Positions 39,948-51,271 of a stretch of DNA of 64,000 bases are shown one piece after another. A program made the translations under genes and the position numbers. Source of the DNA: Candidatus Mycoplasma haematobovis (GTDB lineage: Bacteria; Bacillota_I; Bacilli_A; Mycoplasmatales; Mycoplasmoidaceae); assembly GCF_001645765.1 (NCBI RefSeq), contig NZ_LWUJ01000010.1, forward strand, positions 124,001-188,000. The letters are read 5' to 3'. Positions within the stretch are counted from its first letter, which is position 1. The number at the start of each line of letters is the position of its first letter. Below the pieces are notes generated by a model. It was not told the origin of the DNA and did no database searches. It was given only the letters and a program-made list of their open reading frames with translations.

Positions 39948-41066
39948 TTATTTTATTACCCACCTACTAACCCAATAATCATGTCTGACTAAAATCTCCT
40001 TACCTTTTGCCTCTTTACATACTTTTTTTGCTACATCAGTATCAATAAAGTCCTTAAATTCTTTATAAAAATCCCTATGTCTAAATCTATATTCTTTTTG
40101 TAAATCTATTCAAATTGGATCTTCTGCTTTGTAATATACAATATTGCTATCGTTGTATTCTTTATGTACAAAATACATATTGCATGTATTTTCTTTTTCA
40201 AAATCAGATATTTCTTGTACTAATGGATTATTCTTCTTAATTTCTTCAACTCTTTTTCACGACTCTTTTAATTCTCCTATATCAGCACACCTAGCTCTAA
40301 ATTTAGAATATCCCTCTGGATAGAAGCTTTCATCCCCTAGAGATCTCTTAGCTTCTCTTTCACAATATTCTCAATAAGCATTAGTAAATTTAATTACATC
40401 TTTCTTTAAATCAAGTCCATTACCATTTGAAGAAATATCTGCCAGTAATGTATTCCCCACATTATTAGCTAATTTACTAATCTGTAATTCTTCATACCTT
40501 ACACTTAATTGATCTTTATCTAATCTCTTGAATCCTTCATGTGCTAATTTTTCAGATGCTGTTTTGTAAGGTTTAGGTATACAAAAAGTCTTTACGTTAG
40601 TAATTAAATTAGGATTAGGTTTCCTACTTAAATTACTTTCACATCATTCTTTGTACTTAGCTACACTATCAACTATCTCTAAGAACTCTTTATTACTTGA
40701 TCGTAATACAAGTGCTAACTTGTATTCCTGTTCTGTCTTAATTAACTTATTACTAATACCTTCTCTAATTAATTGACCCTTTACTGTTCTTACTTCATCA
40801 ACACAATACTTAATAACTCTATCTAATTCACTTAATTCAAACTTACCTAATGCTTTACTACAATAACTCTTTAACTCTTGTACTTCTTTAAATTCTCCAC
40901 CATATTCTTCATATACAGCATCCCATACTAAATCATCTTTAATAAGACTATATCCCTTTCACTCTAAATACTGTCCTATATTCTTAGGTCTTAATACTTC
41001 ATAACTTGCATATGCTCCAGCTGTTATTCCAAATAATAAAGAGATTCCTATTAATGATCCTCCCAT
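39948..41066 (-). CDS. Family I multidomain protein I6, first gene of operon
   Basis: 372 residues; ATG at 41064-41066. Leader SLIGISLLFGITAGAYASY. Motifs: YLEWKGYSL, VWDAVYEEY, LKSYCSKAL, IKYCVDEVRTVKGQLIREG, YKEWCESNL, TFCIPKPYKTASEKLAHEGF, YWEYCERE, KFRARCADI and a C-terminal extension (FRHRDFYKEFKDFID, VCKEAKG). Intact. Four TGA Trp codons. It is transcribed away from K1 across a 53-base spacer. Confidence 0.82.
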
Positions 41067-41119
41067 TATTAACTAAATTTTATTATTTACTAATAAAAGT
41101 CTCAATCACTTAATTAATA
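41067..41119. promoter_or_regulatory. Divergent spacer between I6 and K1
   Basis: The only 53 bases available for the promoters of the minus-strand I operon and the plus-strand K array. It is AT-rich, with several TAATAA/TTATTA words that could serve as -10 boxes; none is clearly best. No inverted repeat operator seen. Confidence 0.35.
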
Positions 41120-41761
41120 ATGACACCTTTAGTTAAAGCTGGAGTAATAGGAGGTATTTTAACTTCTTTAGCTGGAGCAGGCTATGCAAGTACTTACTTA
41201 TTCCCTTCTCCAACAAAAAAAGTAAGTGATCTTATTACTAGACAAGACCTTTACATGTTACTAAAGACTGGAAATAATGAAGATACTACGCATTGAACAA
41301 AAGCTTGAGAAGCTTACAAAAAGGACAATAATGGAAACGAAAATGATATTTTTGGGTTGGAGGGTTGGAAGTCAGATGGTTCTGTAGATGTAACTGCTAA
41401 ATTAAAGGAAAAATGTGGTATTTTAAAGGGCTCTCTTGTTTATGACACTGATGATAGCCAATACAAAAACATAACTAAATATTGTGGTAGAGCAATAACA
41501 GTTGAAGACGAAGCTAAAAAAGATTCCACATTAACAATTATTAATACAGAAACTAGTGGAACTGCTGGTGATTGAGATAATAAACATACAAATAGGAGTA
41601 ATCTAAAAGCGTACATTGAAAAATTAGGAATGACATTTTCCGGAATAAACGCAAACCAAATTAAAGAAGGTTGCAAAGTTGCCAAAACTAAAGATAAAGT
41701 AACAAACAAAGATCAATACAGTGGAATTTATGAAGCATACAAAAAAGTATGTACTAAGTAA
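41120..41761 (+). CDS. Family K two-unit protein K1
   Basis: 213 residues; first gene of the K array. Anchor VKAGVIGGILTSLAGAGYAS. Unit 1: VSDLITRQDLYMLLKT, HWTKAWEAYKKD, FGLEGWKSD, LKEKCGIL, ITKYCGRAIT. Unit 2: TLTIINT, DWDNKHTNR, IEKLGMTF, IKEGCKVAK, YEAYKKVCTK. TGA Trp at the conserved W sites. It lacks the LQQGTAI spacer found in many sisters, and has the most divergent post-anchor region. The promoter of the array must lie just upstream. Confidence 0.85.
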
Positions 41762-41764
41762 ATA

Positions 41765-42466
41765 ATGTCATTACCAATTAAAGCTGGAATAGGTGTTCTT
41801 ACAGCAGGTTCTATTGCTGGTGCAAGTTATGCAGGTGTTTCTTATTTTTCAAAAGAAGATAAACAAGAAATAAATAATACACAGCAAGGAACAGCAATAA
41901 ATACATTAATAAAGGAAGAATACAAATTTAAACTATTAGACACTACTGAAGGAGCCGGCAATAAAGACGAATCTCATTGAACTACAAATTGAGAAACTTA
42001 CAAAACCGATAATACTAGAGCAAACACAAACGTTTTAAATTTAAAGGGATGAGATAAATCCAATCCAGGAGATTCCGCAGAAGCACTTAAAGCAAAATGT
42101 AAAGAATTAGCAACTGAAAAAGTTTCCGATAAGTCTAAAGATCTTTATCAAAATGTAACTAAATATTGTGCTAGAGGAGTTACTGTTGAGGAAGAAGCAA
42201 CAAAAAAAGGTAGAATCATCCTAAAAGTTGAAGCTTCAAGTAAAGATGAAAGTATTTGGCAATCAAGACATTCGAAAGCAACAGATCTAAAAAATAGTCT
42301 AGATTTGTTAGGAATAACTGAAAGTGACTTAACTGCAGAAAAAATCAGAACCGGATGTGGAACTGCTAAGGCAAAAAACAAAAAAGAAGAGTCCAGCAAA
42401 TATCAAGAAATCTACGATGCTTATGTCAAAGTATGCACTAAACAAGACGACGATCCTTCCAGTTAA
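41765..42466 (+). CDS. Family K two-unit protein K2
   Basis: 233 residues. Anchor IKAGIGVLTAGSIAGASYAG followed by SYFSKEDKQEINNTQQGTAI, a spacer shared with K4, K9, K16 and K19. Unit 1: LIKEEYKFKLLDT, HWTTNWETYKTD, LKAKCKEL, VTKYCARGVT. Unit 2: GRIILKV, IWQSRHSK, LDLLGIT, IRTGCGTAK, YDAYVKVCTK. Three bases separate it from K1 and K3. Confidence 0.87.
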
Positions 42467-42469
42467 TAC

Positions 42470-43114
42470 ATGGCTTCACCTGCAAAAATTGGAGCATTTG
42501 CTTTAGTTGGTTCTTGTGCTACTGCTGGGTGTGCTGGAGGAATTTATTTAACTAGTGGAACACCAATTAAAGATTTAATTAATGAAGAATACGAATACAT
42601 ATTATTAGACACAACTGCGGGTTCTGGTAATAAAGATGAAACTAAATGAGGGGAAGTATGAAATAGTTACAAAACAAACAGTAATGATATATTTAAATTA
42701 ACGGGTTGAGATGCAAGCAAAACAGATTTGAATTTGAAAGAAGAACTTAAGAAAAGATGTAATGAATTATCAGGTTCAAAAGTTTCAAATAAAGAAAGCG
42801 ACCTGTACAAACATGTAACAAAGTATTGTAGTAGAGGAGTTACTTTTGAAGAACAAGCAAAAAAAGATAGACTAAATGTATTAGATACTAGCGGCGCAAC
42901 TCATGCAACTATATGAAGCAATAGACATAGAGACAAAACATCAATAAATGCTCACTTAACAAAATTAGGAATAACAAGTAATAATTCAGACGGTAGCAAT
43001 ATCAAAACTGGTTGTAATACTGCTAAAGCCAAAAATAAACAAGTTGAAGATTATTCAAATGTCTATGCATCTTTCAAGGAAGTATGCATTAAGAAAGCAG
43101 GAGATCCAAATTAA
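42470..43114 (+). CDS. Family K two-unit protein K3 (Cys-containing anchor)
   Basis: 214 residues. Anchor IGAFALVGSCATAGCAGGIY carries two extra cysteines, a feature shared only with K14; the sequence after it (GTPIKDLINEEYEYILLDTT) is also nearly identical to K14. Unit 1: LKKRCNEL, VTKYCSRGVT. Unit 2: LNVLDTSG, IWSNRHRD, LTKLGIT, IKTGCNTAK, FKEVCIKK. The tail AGDPN encodes GGAGAT, a likely ribosome site for K4. Confidence 0.87.
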
Positions 43115-43116
43115 CA

Positions 43117-43800
43117 ATGTCTTTACCAGTTAAATTAGGAGTAGGAGCTCTTACTTTAGGTTCTGCTGTTGGAGCAGGATATGCAGGTATTTCTTATTTC
43201 TCAAAAGAAGATAAGAAAGAAGAATTAAATAATACGTTACAGCAAGGTACAGCAATAAGTAAATTAATAAGCGATAGATTTGATTACGTATTACTAAATA
43301 CCACCGAAGGAGACAACAATCCAGATAAGAAACATTGAGATACTATTTGAACTAATTACCAAAGAGATAACGGTACTGGTACAGATGTTTTTGAATTAGA
43401 TGGGTGATCTAATAGAGGGAGTAATAATTTAACTGAAGCACTTAAGACTAAATGTAAATCTTTATCAACAAGTACTGAAGAATCACTTTATGACAATGTA
43501 ACTAAATACTGTTCTAGGGGAGTAACCTTTGAAGAACAAGCAAAAAAGGATGAATCAACAATTCTAGAAACTGTCAAGGCAACTCATGCCAAAATTTGAG
43601 CTCAAAGACATGAAGCTAAAGGCTCAACAGATGCACATCTAAAAAATTTAGAAATAACAAGTAATAATCCAAATGGAGATGATATCAAAACAGGTTGTGG
43701 TAAAGCGAAAGAAAAGAACAAACAAATAGATAACTATGAAAATATTTATGCTTCCTACAAACTAATATGCACAAAACAACCAACAGATACAGAAGCTTAG
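43117..43800 (+). CDS. Family K two-unit protein K4
   Basis: 227 residues. The first 50 codons (VKLGVGALTLGSAVGAGYAG to LQQGTAISK) are almost identical in DNA to K9, while the bodies differ. Unit 1: FDYVLLNT, HWDTIWTNYQRD, LKTKCKSL, VTKYCSRGVT. Unit 2: TILETVKA, IWAQRHEA, LKNLEIT, IKTGCGKAK, YASYKLICTK. Function unknown. Confidence 0.87.
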
Positions 43801-43803
43801 CAT

Positions 43804-44523
43804 ATGTTGCCATCATTAAAACTTGGAATAGGAGTAGCTACAATTGGTACTATAGCAGGTGCTGGCTATGCGGGAAGTACATATTTTCTAAATAATGACC
43901 AAAACAATATCGATAACAATAAAGACACAGATAAAGAAGAAGATAACCCTATCACAACAACATCAATAAGAACTAAGATAGAGAGTGAATTTCAATACAT
44001 ATTATTGAAGACAGAAGGCCAAACAGACGATTCATATTGACAAGAAAATTGAAAAAATTACAAAACAGAAAATACTAACAATGATACTGGTAAAGATATC
44101 TTTAAATTAGAGGGCTGAGTTAAAGGCGGTTCAAAAGATTTAGTAGAGCAACTTAAGAGTAAATGTTTAGAACTTTCAGGTGCAAACCTTTCTGGTGAAA
44201 ATGATCCTACTTATTCAAACGTAACCAAATATTGTAGTAGAGGAGTAACTGTTAAAGAAGATGCTGAAAAGAAAGGCAAAACAATATTAGTTACTGATCC
44301 TAACGGAAGTCACAAAAATATTTGAAATACCAGAAACACAAACAAAGACTCATTGAAAGATAGTTTAGATAAATTAAATATTAAAGGGACTGATTTAAAT
44401 GCAGACAAAATTAGAGAAGGTTGTGCCACAGCTAAATCACAAAATAAACAAGCACAAGAATACCAAAAAATATATGACGCCTATGTAAAAGTATGTACTA
44501 AACAGGACGGAGATACTGAGTAA
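43804..44523 (+). CDS. Family K two-unit protein K5
   Basis: 239 residues, the longest of the core K set. Anchor LKLGIGVATIGTIAGAGYAG is close to K7. A long Asn/Asp/Glu/Lys spacer follows. Unit 1: FQYILLKT, YWQENWKNYKTE, LKSKCLEL, VTKYCSRGVT. Unit 2: KTILVTD, IWNTRNTN, LDKLNIK, IREGCATAK, YDAYVKVCTK. Tail QDGDTE carries the likely ribosome site for K6. Confidence 0.87.
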
Positions 44524-44525
44524 TT

Positions 44526-45242
44526 ATGACATTACCTGTTAAAGCTGGTTTAGGAGTTCTTGCTGCAGGTTCAGTTGCTGGGCTTGGATATGCAGGAAAT
44601 GCATACTTCATGAATAAAGAAGAAACAACACCAAAGGCAGAAGAATCAAGCGATACTGAACAGCAAGGTACAGCAATAAGTGAATTAATAACTAAAGAAT
44701 ACAAATACATATTATTAAACACTTCAGCAAATGATGACAATACAGATAATGAACATTGAAAAGCAAATTGAGAGAAATACAAAAGTGCAAATTCCCAAAA
44801 AGAAACAGGAAAAGATACCTTTAAATTAACTAGTTGAACTAAAGGAAAACAAGAAGACTTAACTGCGGAATTAAAGGCCAAATGTAGTTCTTTATCAGGC
44901 TCTCTTGTTAATGGTCGTGATAATGATGACTATCGTAATGTAGCAAATTATTGTGGAAGAAGTGTTACAGTATATGATGAGGCTAAGAAAAATAATTTAG
45001 AGATCATTGATACTGAGAAAAGTGTAATTGATGCAACGTGAAGTAAGAAGAACACTAACAAAGAAAAATTAAGAACACACTTAGAGAAACTTGAAATAAC
45101 TTATGACAATATAGATGAAACCAAAATTAAAGATGGTTGCAAAAAATCACAAACTAAAGACAAACAATTAACTGATTACCAAGCATATTACACAGCCTAC
45201 ACAAAAGTATGTACCAAACAACCAGAAGACGAACAGACTTAA
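44526..45242 (+). CDS. Family K two-unit protein K6
   Basis: 238 residues. Anchor VKAGLGVLAAGSVAGLGYAG, Glu/Lys-rich spacer, QQGTAISELI. Unit 1: YKYILLNT, HWKANWEKYKSA, LKAKCSSL, VANYCGRSVT (Asn replaces Lys before YC). Unit 2: LEIIDTE, TWSKKNTN, LEKLEIT, IKDGCKKSQ, YTAYTKVCTK. Spaced 2 and 3 bases from its neighbours. Confidence 0.87.
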
Positions 45243-45245
45243 TTT

Positions 45246-45905
45246 ATGACACCTCTACTAAAGATTGGAACAGGTGTACTTACTATTGGTACTATAGCTG
45301 GTGCTGGCTATGCAGGAAGTACATACTTCATGAATAAAGAAGAAACAGCACAAAAGCCTCAAGAATCAAAACCAACCATAAGACAATTAATTGAAAAAGA
45401 TTTTGATTACATACTATTAAATACAGAAGCAACAGGCATTGATGATAGTGCTCACTGAAAAACAAATTGAGAAAATTACAAAAGAGATAACAATGATGTT
45501 CTTCAATTAGAGGGTTGAACTACAAAAAGGGCAGATGCAGATTTAACTCCTGCGCTTAAAGCAAGATGTAAAACATTATCAACCAACAATGACGATAATA
45601 TTCTTTCAAATGTAACAAAATATTGTGGAAGAGCAGTAACTATAGCTGATGAGGCACAAAAAGAAAAACTTACAATAATTTCAACTGGAGATGCCACTGC
45701 TGATAGCACTACTTGACAATCCAAAATAAGTAAGAAACAACAATTAAAGACCTATCTAGATAAATTAAGTATTACAGACGACAATTTAAATGCAGCAACA
45801 CTGAAACAAAAATGTAGTGATCTAAAGGGGAAGAAAAAACAAGAAGATGATTACTCCAATTTCTATGAAGCTTACAAAAATTTATGTACTAAGTTAGAGG
45901 GATAA
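45246..45905 (+). CDS. Family K two-unit protein K7
   Basis: 219 residues. Anchor LKIGTGVLTIGTIAGAGYAG and the STYFMNKEE stretch match K5/K6, suggesting mosaic leaders. Unit 1: FDYILLNT, HWKTNWENYKRD, LKARCKTL, VTKYCGRAVT. Unit 2: LTIISTG, TWQSKISK, LDKLSIT, LKQKCSDLK (Lys instead of Gly before Cys), YEAYKNLCTK. Confidence 0.87.
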
Positions 45906-45914
45906 AAGTAGTTA

Positions 45915-46577
45915 ATGACAATAACTACTAAAGTCGGAACAAGTGCTATTATTGCAAGTTCACTTGCTGGACTTGGAGCTATAGGAGGTAGACAATTAAG
46001 GCAGGAGGAGTTAAGTACTAAACAACAAAAAACAAAAATAATTGATTTAATAACTGAAAGATACGATTACATAATATTAGATGATACTAATGAATCTAAC
46101 AAGTATTGAGATGAAAATTGAAATGCTTACCAAGGAGATAACACCGGACAAGGGAAAGATATTTTTGACTTAGACGGCTGAACTCCAACAGACACTCCAG
46201 GTCTAAGGAAAAAACTTAAAGCTAAGTGTTCATTATTGGCAGATACATTTATTTTGAAAAGTGACAGTCAGACTTATGAAAATTTTGCTAAATATTGTGC
46301 AAGAAGTGTAACAATAGCAGATCAAGCTAAAAAAGAAAATTTAAGAATTGTGAATGTTGACAGTGACTGAAACATTTGAACAAGTAGAGATGGAGCAAGA
46401 AGAACTCTACGAGCAGAAATAGAGAAGCTAAAGACAAATACACATGGCCTTAGTGGTGCATATGAAATTAGAGGCCGTTGCAAAAATATTATTTCAACAA
46501 ATAAGAAAAATACTGAATATGAAGATATCTTTAATGCTTACAAAAAGATATGCATTAAACAGCCTAACGAGCGTTAA
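45915..46577 (+). CDS. Family K two-unit protein K8 (RQLRQ leader)
   Basis: 220 residues. Leader TTKVGTSAIIASSLAGLGAI ends in GGRQLRQEE, a type shared with K11 and K15. Unit 1: YDYIILDD, YWDENWNAYQGD, LKAKCSLL, FAKYCARSVT. Unit 2: LRIVNVD, IWTSRDGA, IEKLKT, IRGRCKNII, FNAYKKICIK. The K8/K11/K15 subgroup also shares the replacement of GC by RC or AC in unit 2. Confidence 0.87.
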
Positions 46578-46583
46578 TAATTT

Positions 46584-47264
46584 ATGTCATTGCCCACTAA
46601 ATTAGGAATTGGTACTCTTGCATTAGGTTCTGCTGTTGGAGCAGGATATACAGGTATTTCTTATTTCTCAAAAGAAGATAAGAAAGAAGAATTAAATAAT
46701 ACGTTACAGCAAGGTACAGCAATAAGTAAGATAATTGAAGAAGATTATGAATATATATTACTAGACACTAAAAAAGGAACAAGCAATAATGACAAAGCAT
46801 ATTGAAATACTAATTGAAATAATTACAAAACTGATAGCTTAAGGTTAGAGAAAGATATTTTTAGTTTAGATAATTGAACTAAGACAAGCACGCCAGATTT
46901 AACGGAAGCACTTAAAGAGAAATGCGAGACTTTATCAAGAACCAAAATTCCTAGTAATAAAGATCCTCTTTATGGAAAAGTAACCAAATATTGTGGAAGA
47001 GGTGTAACTTTCGAAGAGCAGGCCAAGAAAGATAGATTAACAATTTTAGATACCGCAGACTCTAATAGTGGTTCAACAGTTTGAGCCGCTAAACACACAA
47101 ATAGAGCACAGATAAGGGATAGTTTAACTAAATTATCAATAGAAAACGAACCTTCCAGTGCTGACATAATCAGAAAAGGATGTGAAACTGCTAAGTCCAA
47201 AAATAAACAAGTACCTGATTATCCAAATGTTTATGCTGCTTACAAGGCTGTTTGCACACAATAG
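46584..47264 (+). CDS. Family K two-unit protein K9
   Basis: 226 residues. Leader and spacer nearly identical to K4 (SAVGAGYTG, KEELNNTLQQGTAISK). Unit 1: YEYILLDT, YWNTNWNNYKTD, LKEKCETL, VTKYCGRGVT. Unit 2: LTILDTA, VWAAKHTN, LTKLSIE, IRKGCETAK, YAAYKAVCTQ. It ends directly after VCTQ without the usual charged tail. Confidence 0.87.
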
Positions 47265-47270
47265 TAAACA

Positions 47271-47915
47271 ATGTCGCTACCTGTTAAAGCTGGAGTAGCT
47301 GTCCTTACAATAGGTTCAGTATCAACAGCCGGATATTTCGGAGGTACTTATTTATTTGGAGGAACTCCTATTTATGAACTAATAAGGAAAGAATATGAAT
47401 ACATATTATTGAAAACAGATAACAATGAAGATGACACAAAATGAGATGCCAATTGAGAAAGTTACAAGCAAGCTAATTTAAACCAAGATAAAGATACTTT
47501 TGGTTTAAATGGATGAGTAAAGGACGGTTCACAAAAACTGATAGATCAACTTAAAAGGAAATGCAAAGTCCTTGCTACCACAAAAATAAGTAATAGAAAA
47601 GATACTCTTTATTCACAAGTAACAAGTAACTGTGCCAGAAGTGTAACAATAGCGGATGAAACTAAAGAATTAAGAATTGTAAATACTAAAGAAGGGGACA
47701 ATACAGATGAAGGCATATGGACAAACAGAAATAGAGATTCAAGTACTTTGCAAAATGAACTAGGTAAATTGGGTATTCAAATGCAAGGCATAGATGCTTC
47801 AAAAATTAAGAAAGGATGTAGGGATATTACAACAAAAAGTAAAAAAGATAATGGATACAAAGAAGCTCTAGAAGCATACAGGCGGGTGTGCATTAAAAAA
47901 ACTGAAGAAAATTAG
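47271..47915 (+). CDS. Family K two-unit protein K10
   Basis: 214 residues; under the standard code it breaks into pieces too short to notice. Leader VKAGVAVLTIGSVSTAGYFG, GTYLFGGTPIYELI, a type shared with K21. Unit 1: YEYILLKT, KWDANWESYKQA, LKRKCKVL, VTSNCARSVT (SNC instead of KYC). Unit 2: LRIVNTK, IWTNRNRD, LGKLGIQ, IKKGCRDIT, LEAYRRVCIK. Function unknown. Confidence 0.87.
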
Positions 47916-47921
47916 TTTCTT

Positions 47922-48599
47922 ATGACATTAACTACTAAAGTTGGGGGTGGTGCACTTATTGCAAGTTCACTTGCAGGACTTGGTGTCGCAGGAGGTAGAC
48001 AATTAAGGCAGGAAGATCCAAGTACTACACAACAAAAAACAAAAATAAGTACTTTAATAGCAGACAGATACGATTACATACTATTAAATGCTACCTCATC
48101 TAACGAAGATATTAAAGATTGAGAAACAAATTGAAACACTTACCAAAGAGATAACGCCGGACAAGGGAAAGATATTTTTGACTTAGACGGCTGAACTCCG
48201 ACAGAAACAAAAGATCTAAAAGACAAACTTAAGAAGAAGTGTTCATTATTAGCAAACACATCTATTTCAAAAAATGATAATAAGACCTATGAAAATGTTA
48301 CTAAGTATTGTGCAAGGAGCGTAACAATAGCGGACCAAGCAAAAAAAGAAAAATTAAGAATTCTAAGTGTTGAAAATAATAGTGGAGATGACTTTACTAT
48401 TTTTGGAAGAAGAGCTGATGCAAACGGTGCTTTAAATGAAGAATTGAAGGCACTAAAAGTAAATGGAAACCATTTTAGAGCAGCGTACAAAATTAGAGAT
48501 GCTTGCAAGACTATTGTTGCAACAAACAAAAAGAATGATGAATATGAAGATATCTTTAAGGCTTACAAAAAGGTATGTGCTAGACAACCTAGAGAATAA
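47922..48599 (+). CDS. Family K two-unit protein K11 (RQLRQ leader)
   Basis: 225 residues. Leader TTKVGGGALIASSLAGLGVA with GGRQLRQEDPSTTQQKTKI. Unit 1: YDYILLNA, DWETNWNTYQRD, LKKKCSLL, VTKYCARSVT. Unit 2: LRILSVE, an F-x2-R stretch replacing IW, LKALKV, IRDACKTIV, FKAYKKVCAR. The unit 1 stretch GQGKDIFDLDGWTPT is shared almost exactly with K8. Confidence 0.87.
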
Positions 48600-48605
48600 T
48601 AAATA

Positions 48606-49283
48606 ATGACACTGCCTACAAAGATTGGGCTTGGAGCTTTAACTGTTGGTACTATATCAGGAATAAGCTATGCTGGAAGTACATACTTCGTGAATAATGA
48701 ATCAAAAGAAAAAAAGGATGAACAACAAGGAACAACAATAAAGGCTTTAATAGATAAAGAATACAAACATATATTACTAAGTACAGTTGCTGGAGATAGT
48801 AATACAGATAAAGAACATTGAAAAACTGCATGAGCTACTTATCAAAGTCAAAATAGTACAAATGAGGATATCTTTAAGTTAGATGGCTGAGCAACAAGAA
48901 ATAATAATGATTTCACTGAAAAACTTAAAGCAAAATGTGGAGAATTAATAGACACAACTGTTCCAGATCATAATGACACTAATTATCAAAATGTAACCAA
49001 ATACTGTGCAAGGAATGTAACAATAAAGGATCAAGCAGGAAAAGAACAACTTAAGGTAATAGATACAAAAGGCAATGACAGTTTATGAACTGAAAAAGTT
49101 CAAAATAAAGCAAACCTAACCACACACTTTAATAATCTTGAAATAAGAGCTTCTTCAGGAAGCGAAATTACAGCTAGCGATATCAAAGGGGGCTGTGAAA
49201 AAGCTGTAACTAGAAATACATCACAAGATAACTACGATAATGCTTACAATTCATACAAAGAAGTTTGTGCAAATAAAGGATAA
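48606..49283 (+). CDS. Family K two-unit protein K12
   Basis: 225 residues. Leader TKIGLGALTVGTISGISYAG resembles K18. Unit 1: YKHILLST, HWKTAWATYQSQ, LKAKCGEL, VTKYCARNVT. Unit 2: LKVIDTK, LWTEKVQN, FNNLEIR, IKGGCEKAV, YNSYKEVCAN. The stop overlaps the K13 start as TAATG, one of three such couplings in the array. Confidence 0.87.
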
Positions 49284-49933
49284 TGTCTCCAATAGCTAAA
49301 GTAGGAATAGGTGTAACTTCCCTAGGAACTTTAGCAACTACTGGATACTTTGGTATTTCTTATTTACAGCAAGATACAGCAATAAACAAATTAATAAAGG
49401 AAAAATTTGAATACGTGCTTTTAAATACATCACAAGATTCAGGAAATAGCGATAATAAACATTGAAATACTAAATGGACAAAATACAATAATGACAATGC
49501 TACTGCAACAACCGGAAAAGACTTCTTGCAGTTAAATGGATGGACTGCAAATAATCAAATAGATTTAACTTCAGAATTAAAGAAAAAATGTGAAGCTTTA
49601 GCAAAATCAAATGAACCTGTAGCTTCTCTTTATGAAAAAATAACTAAATACTGTGCAAGAGGAGTAACTTTCGAAGAACAAGCAAGGAAAGATAAATTAT
49701 CAATCTTAATTACAGATGCCCAAGGAAAAGATGCATCAATTTGAACATCAAGATTTACAAACAAAAATACACTAACAGACCAACTAAGCAAATTAACAAT
49801 AACTGACACAAGTACTGCCGACAAAATTAGAGAAGGTTGCGAGACTGCAAAATCCAAAAATAAACAAGTACCTGATTATTCGGCAGTTTACGAAGCATAC
49901 AAAAAAGTATGTACTAAACAAGCTGGAGAATAA
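49283..49933 (+). CDS. Family K two-unit protein K13
   Basis: 216 residues; ATG within the K12 stop. Leader AKVGIGVTSLGTLATTGYFG with a minimal spacer (QQDTAINKLI). Unit 1: FEYVLLNT, HWNTKWTKYNND, LKKKCEAL, ITKYCARGVT. Unit 2: LSILITD, IWTSRFTN, LSKLTIT, IREGCETAK, YEAYKKVCTK. Tail QAGE supplies GGAG upstream of K14. Confidence 0.87.
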
Positions 49934-49939
49934 TCAATT

Positions 49940-50596
49940 ATGCCATCTCTAGCAAAAATAGGTGTGGTAGTCCTATCTATTGGTTCTTGTACAGCTGCTG
50001 GCTGTATAGGAAGTATTTATTTAAGTGGAACACCAATTAAAGATTTAATTAATGAAGAATATGAATACATACTATTAGATACTACAGGAGATAAAGACAG
50101 TACAAGTTGAGATGCCAACTGAACAAGTTACAAAAAAGACAATACAGATAAGGATTCCAATAAAGATACTTTTAAATTAGAGGGCTGAACAAAAGGTAGT
50201 CAAGCAAATTTAGTAAACAAACTTAAATCTAAGTGTCAGCAACTAGCTGCTTCAAAAGTTTCCAATAAACAAGATAGTCTTTACTCTAAAGTAACTAGTT
50301 ATTGTGCAAGAAGAGTTACAGTTGCGGATGAGATTGAAAAATTGAAACTAAGTACAAAGATTTTAGATACTTCAGAAAGAAATGGCCAAAACGAAGGAAT
50401 TTGAGACAATAGAGTGTCAGGAAAAGCAACTTTACAAAGTGAATTGAAAACATTAAATATTGACTTTAATAGCGCAAATAAATCCACAATGAAAACAAAA
50501 TGTAATGAAGCAAAAACAAAAAAGAAAGGTGAAAAAGGTTATCAAGATACACTTAATGCTTACAAAAGAGTGTGCATTAAGCAATCTGACGAATAG
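49940..50596 (+). CDS. Family K two-unit protein K14 (Cys-containing anchor)
   Basis: 218 residues; hidden under the standard code apart from short pieces. Anchor KIGVVVLSIGSCTAAGCIGS has the two extra cysteines seen in K3, and TPIKDLINEEYEYILLDTT is shared with K3. Unit 1: WDANWTSYKKD, LKSKCQQL, VTSYCARRVT. Unit 2: TKILDTS, IWDNRVSG, LKTLNID, MKTKCNEAK, LNAYKRVCIK. Confidence 0.87.
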
Positions 50597-50602
50597 TAGA
50601 TA

Positions 50603-51265
50603 ATGACATTAACTACTAAAGTTGGAAGTGGTGCACTAATTGCAAGTTCACTTGCCGGACTTGGTGCCGCAGGAGGTAGACAATTAAGACAGGAAGAGCC
50701 AAGTACTACACAACAAAAAACAAAAATAATTAATTTAATAACAAATAGATACGATTACATAATATTAGATGATACTGATGCATCTAATCAGTATTGAGGT
50801 GAAAATTGAAATGCTTACAGAACAGCTGGAGATAATATCTTTCAATTAACCGGTTGAAAGGCAGGTGACTCAAGCTTAGATTTAACTACAGAACTTAAAT
50901 CCAAGTGTGCAACATTAGCAAACAAATCTATTTTGGAAAATGACAACACTTCTTATGATAATTTTGCTAAGTATTGTACAAGGGGAGTAACAATAAAGGA
51001 AAAAGTAGCTAAATTAGGGCTGAGAATTGTAAGTGTTACAGCTAGCGGTAATGATCCGGATTGAAGTATTTGGGACAAAAGATCTAGAGGAGCTTTAAAT
51101 AAAGAGTTAAAGGCTCTAAAAGTAAACACAAATTTTCTTGGTAACGCATACAAAATTAGAGATGCTTGTAGAGATATTATTACAACAAACAAAAAGGAGG
51201 ATGGATATGAAGATATCCTTAAAGCTTATGAGAGAGTATGTGCTAAACAAAAAGGGGAGCCATAA
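50603..51265 (+). CDS. Family K two-unit protein K15 (RQLRQ leader)
   Basis: 220 residues. Leader TTKVGSGALIASSLAGLGAA, GGRQLRQEEPSTTQQKTKII. Unit 1: YDYIILDD, YWGENWNAYRTA, LKSKCATL, FAKYCTRGVT. Unit 2: LRIVSVT, IWDKRSRG, LKALKVN, IRDACRDII, LKAYERVCAK. Leader matches K11, unit 1 start matches K8: a mosaic of its two sisters. Confidence 0.87.
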
Positions 51266-51271
51266 TCATTA

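Noticed and set aside
44498-44881. 127-codon minus-strand open frame
   Set aside because: Antisense shadow of K5/K6; similar antisense frames occur under many K genes because of shared codon use, with no leader or homology of their own.
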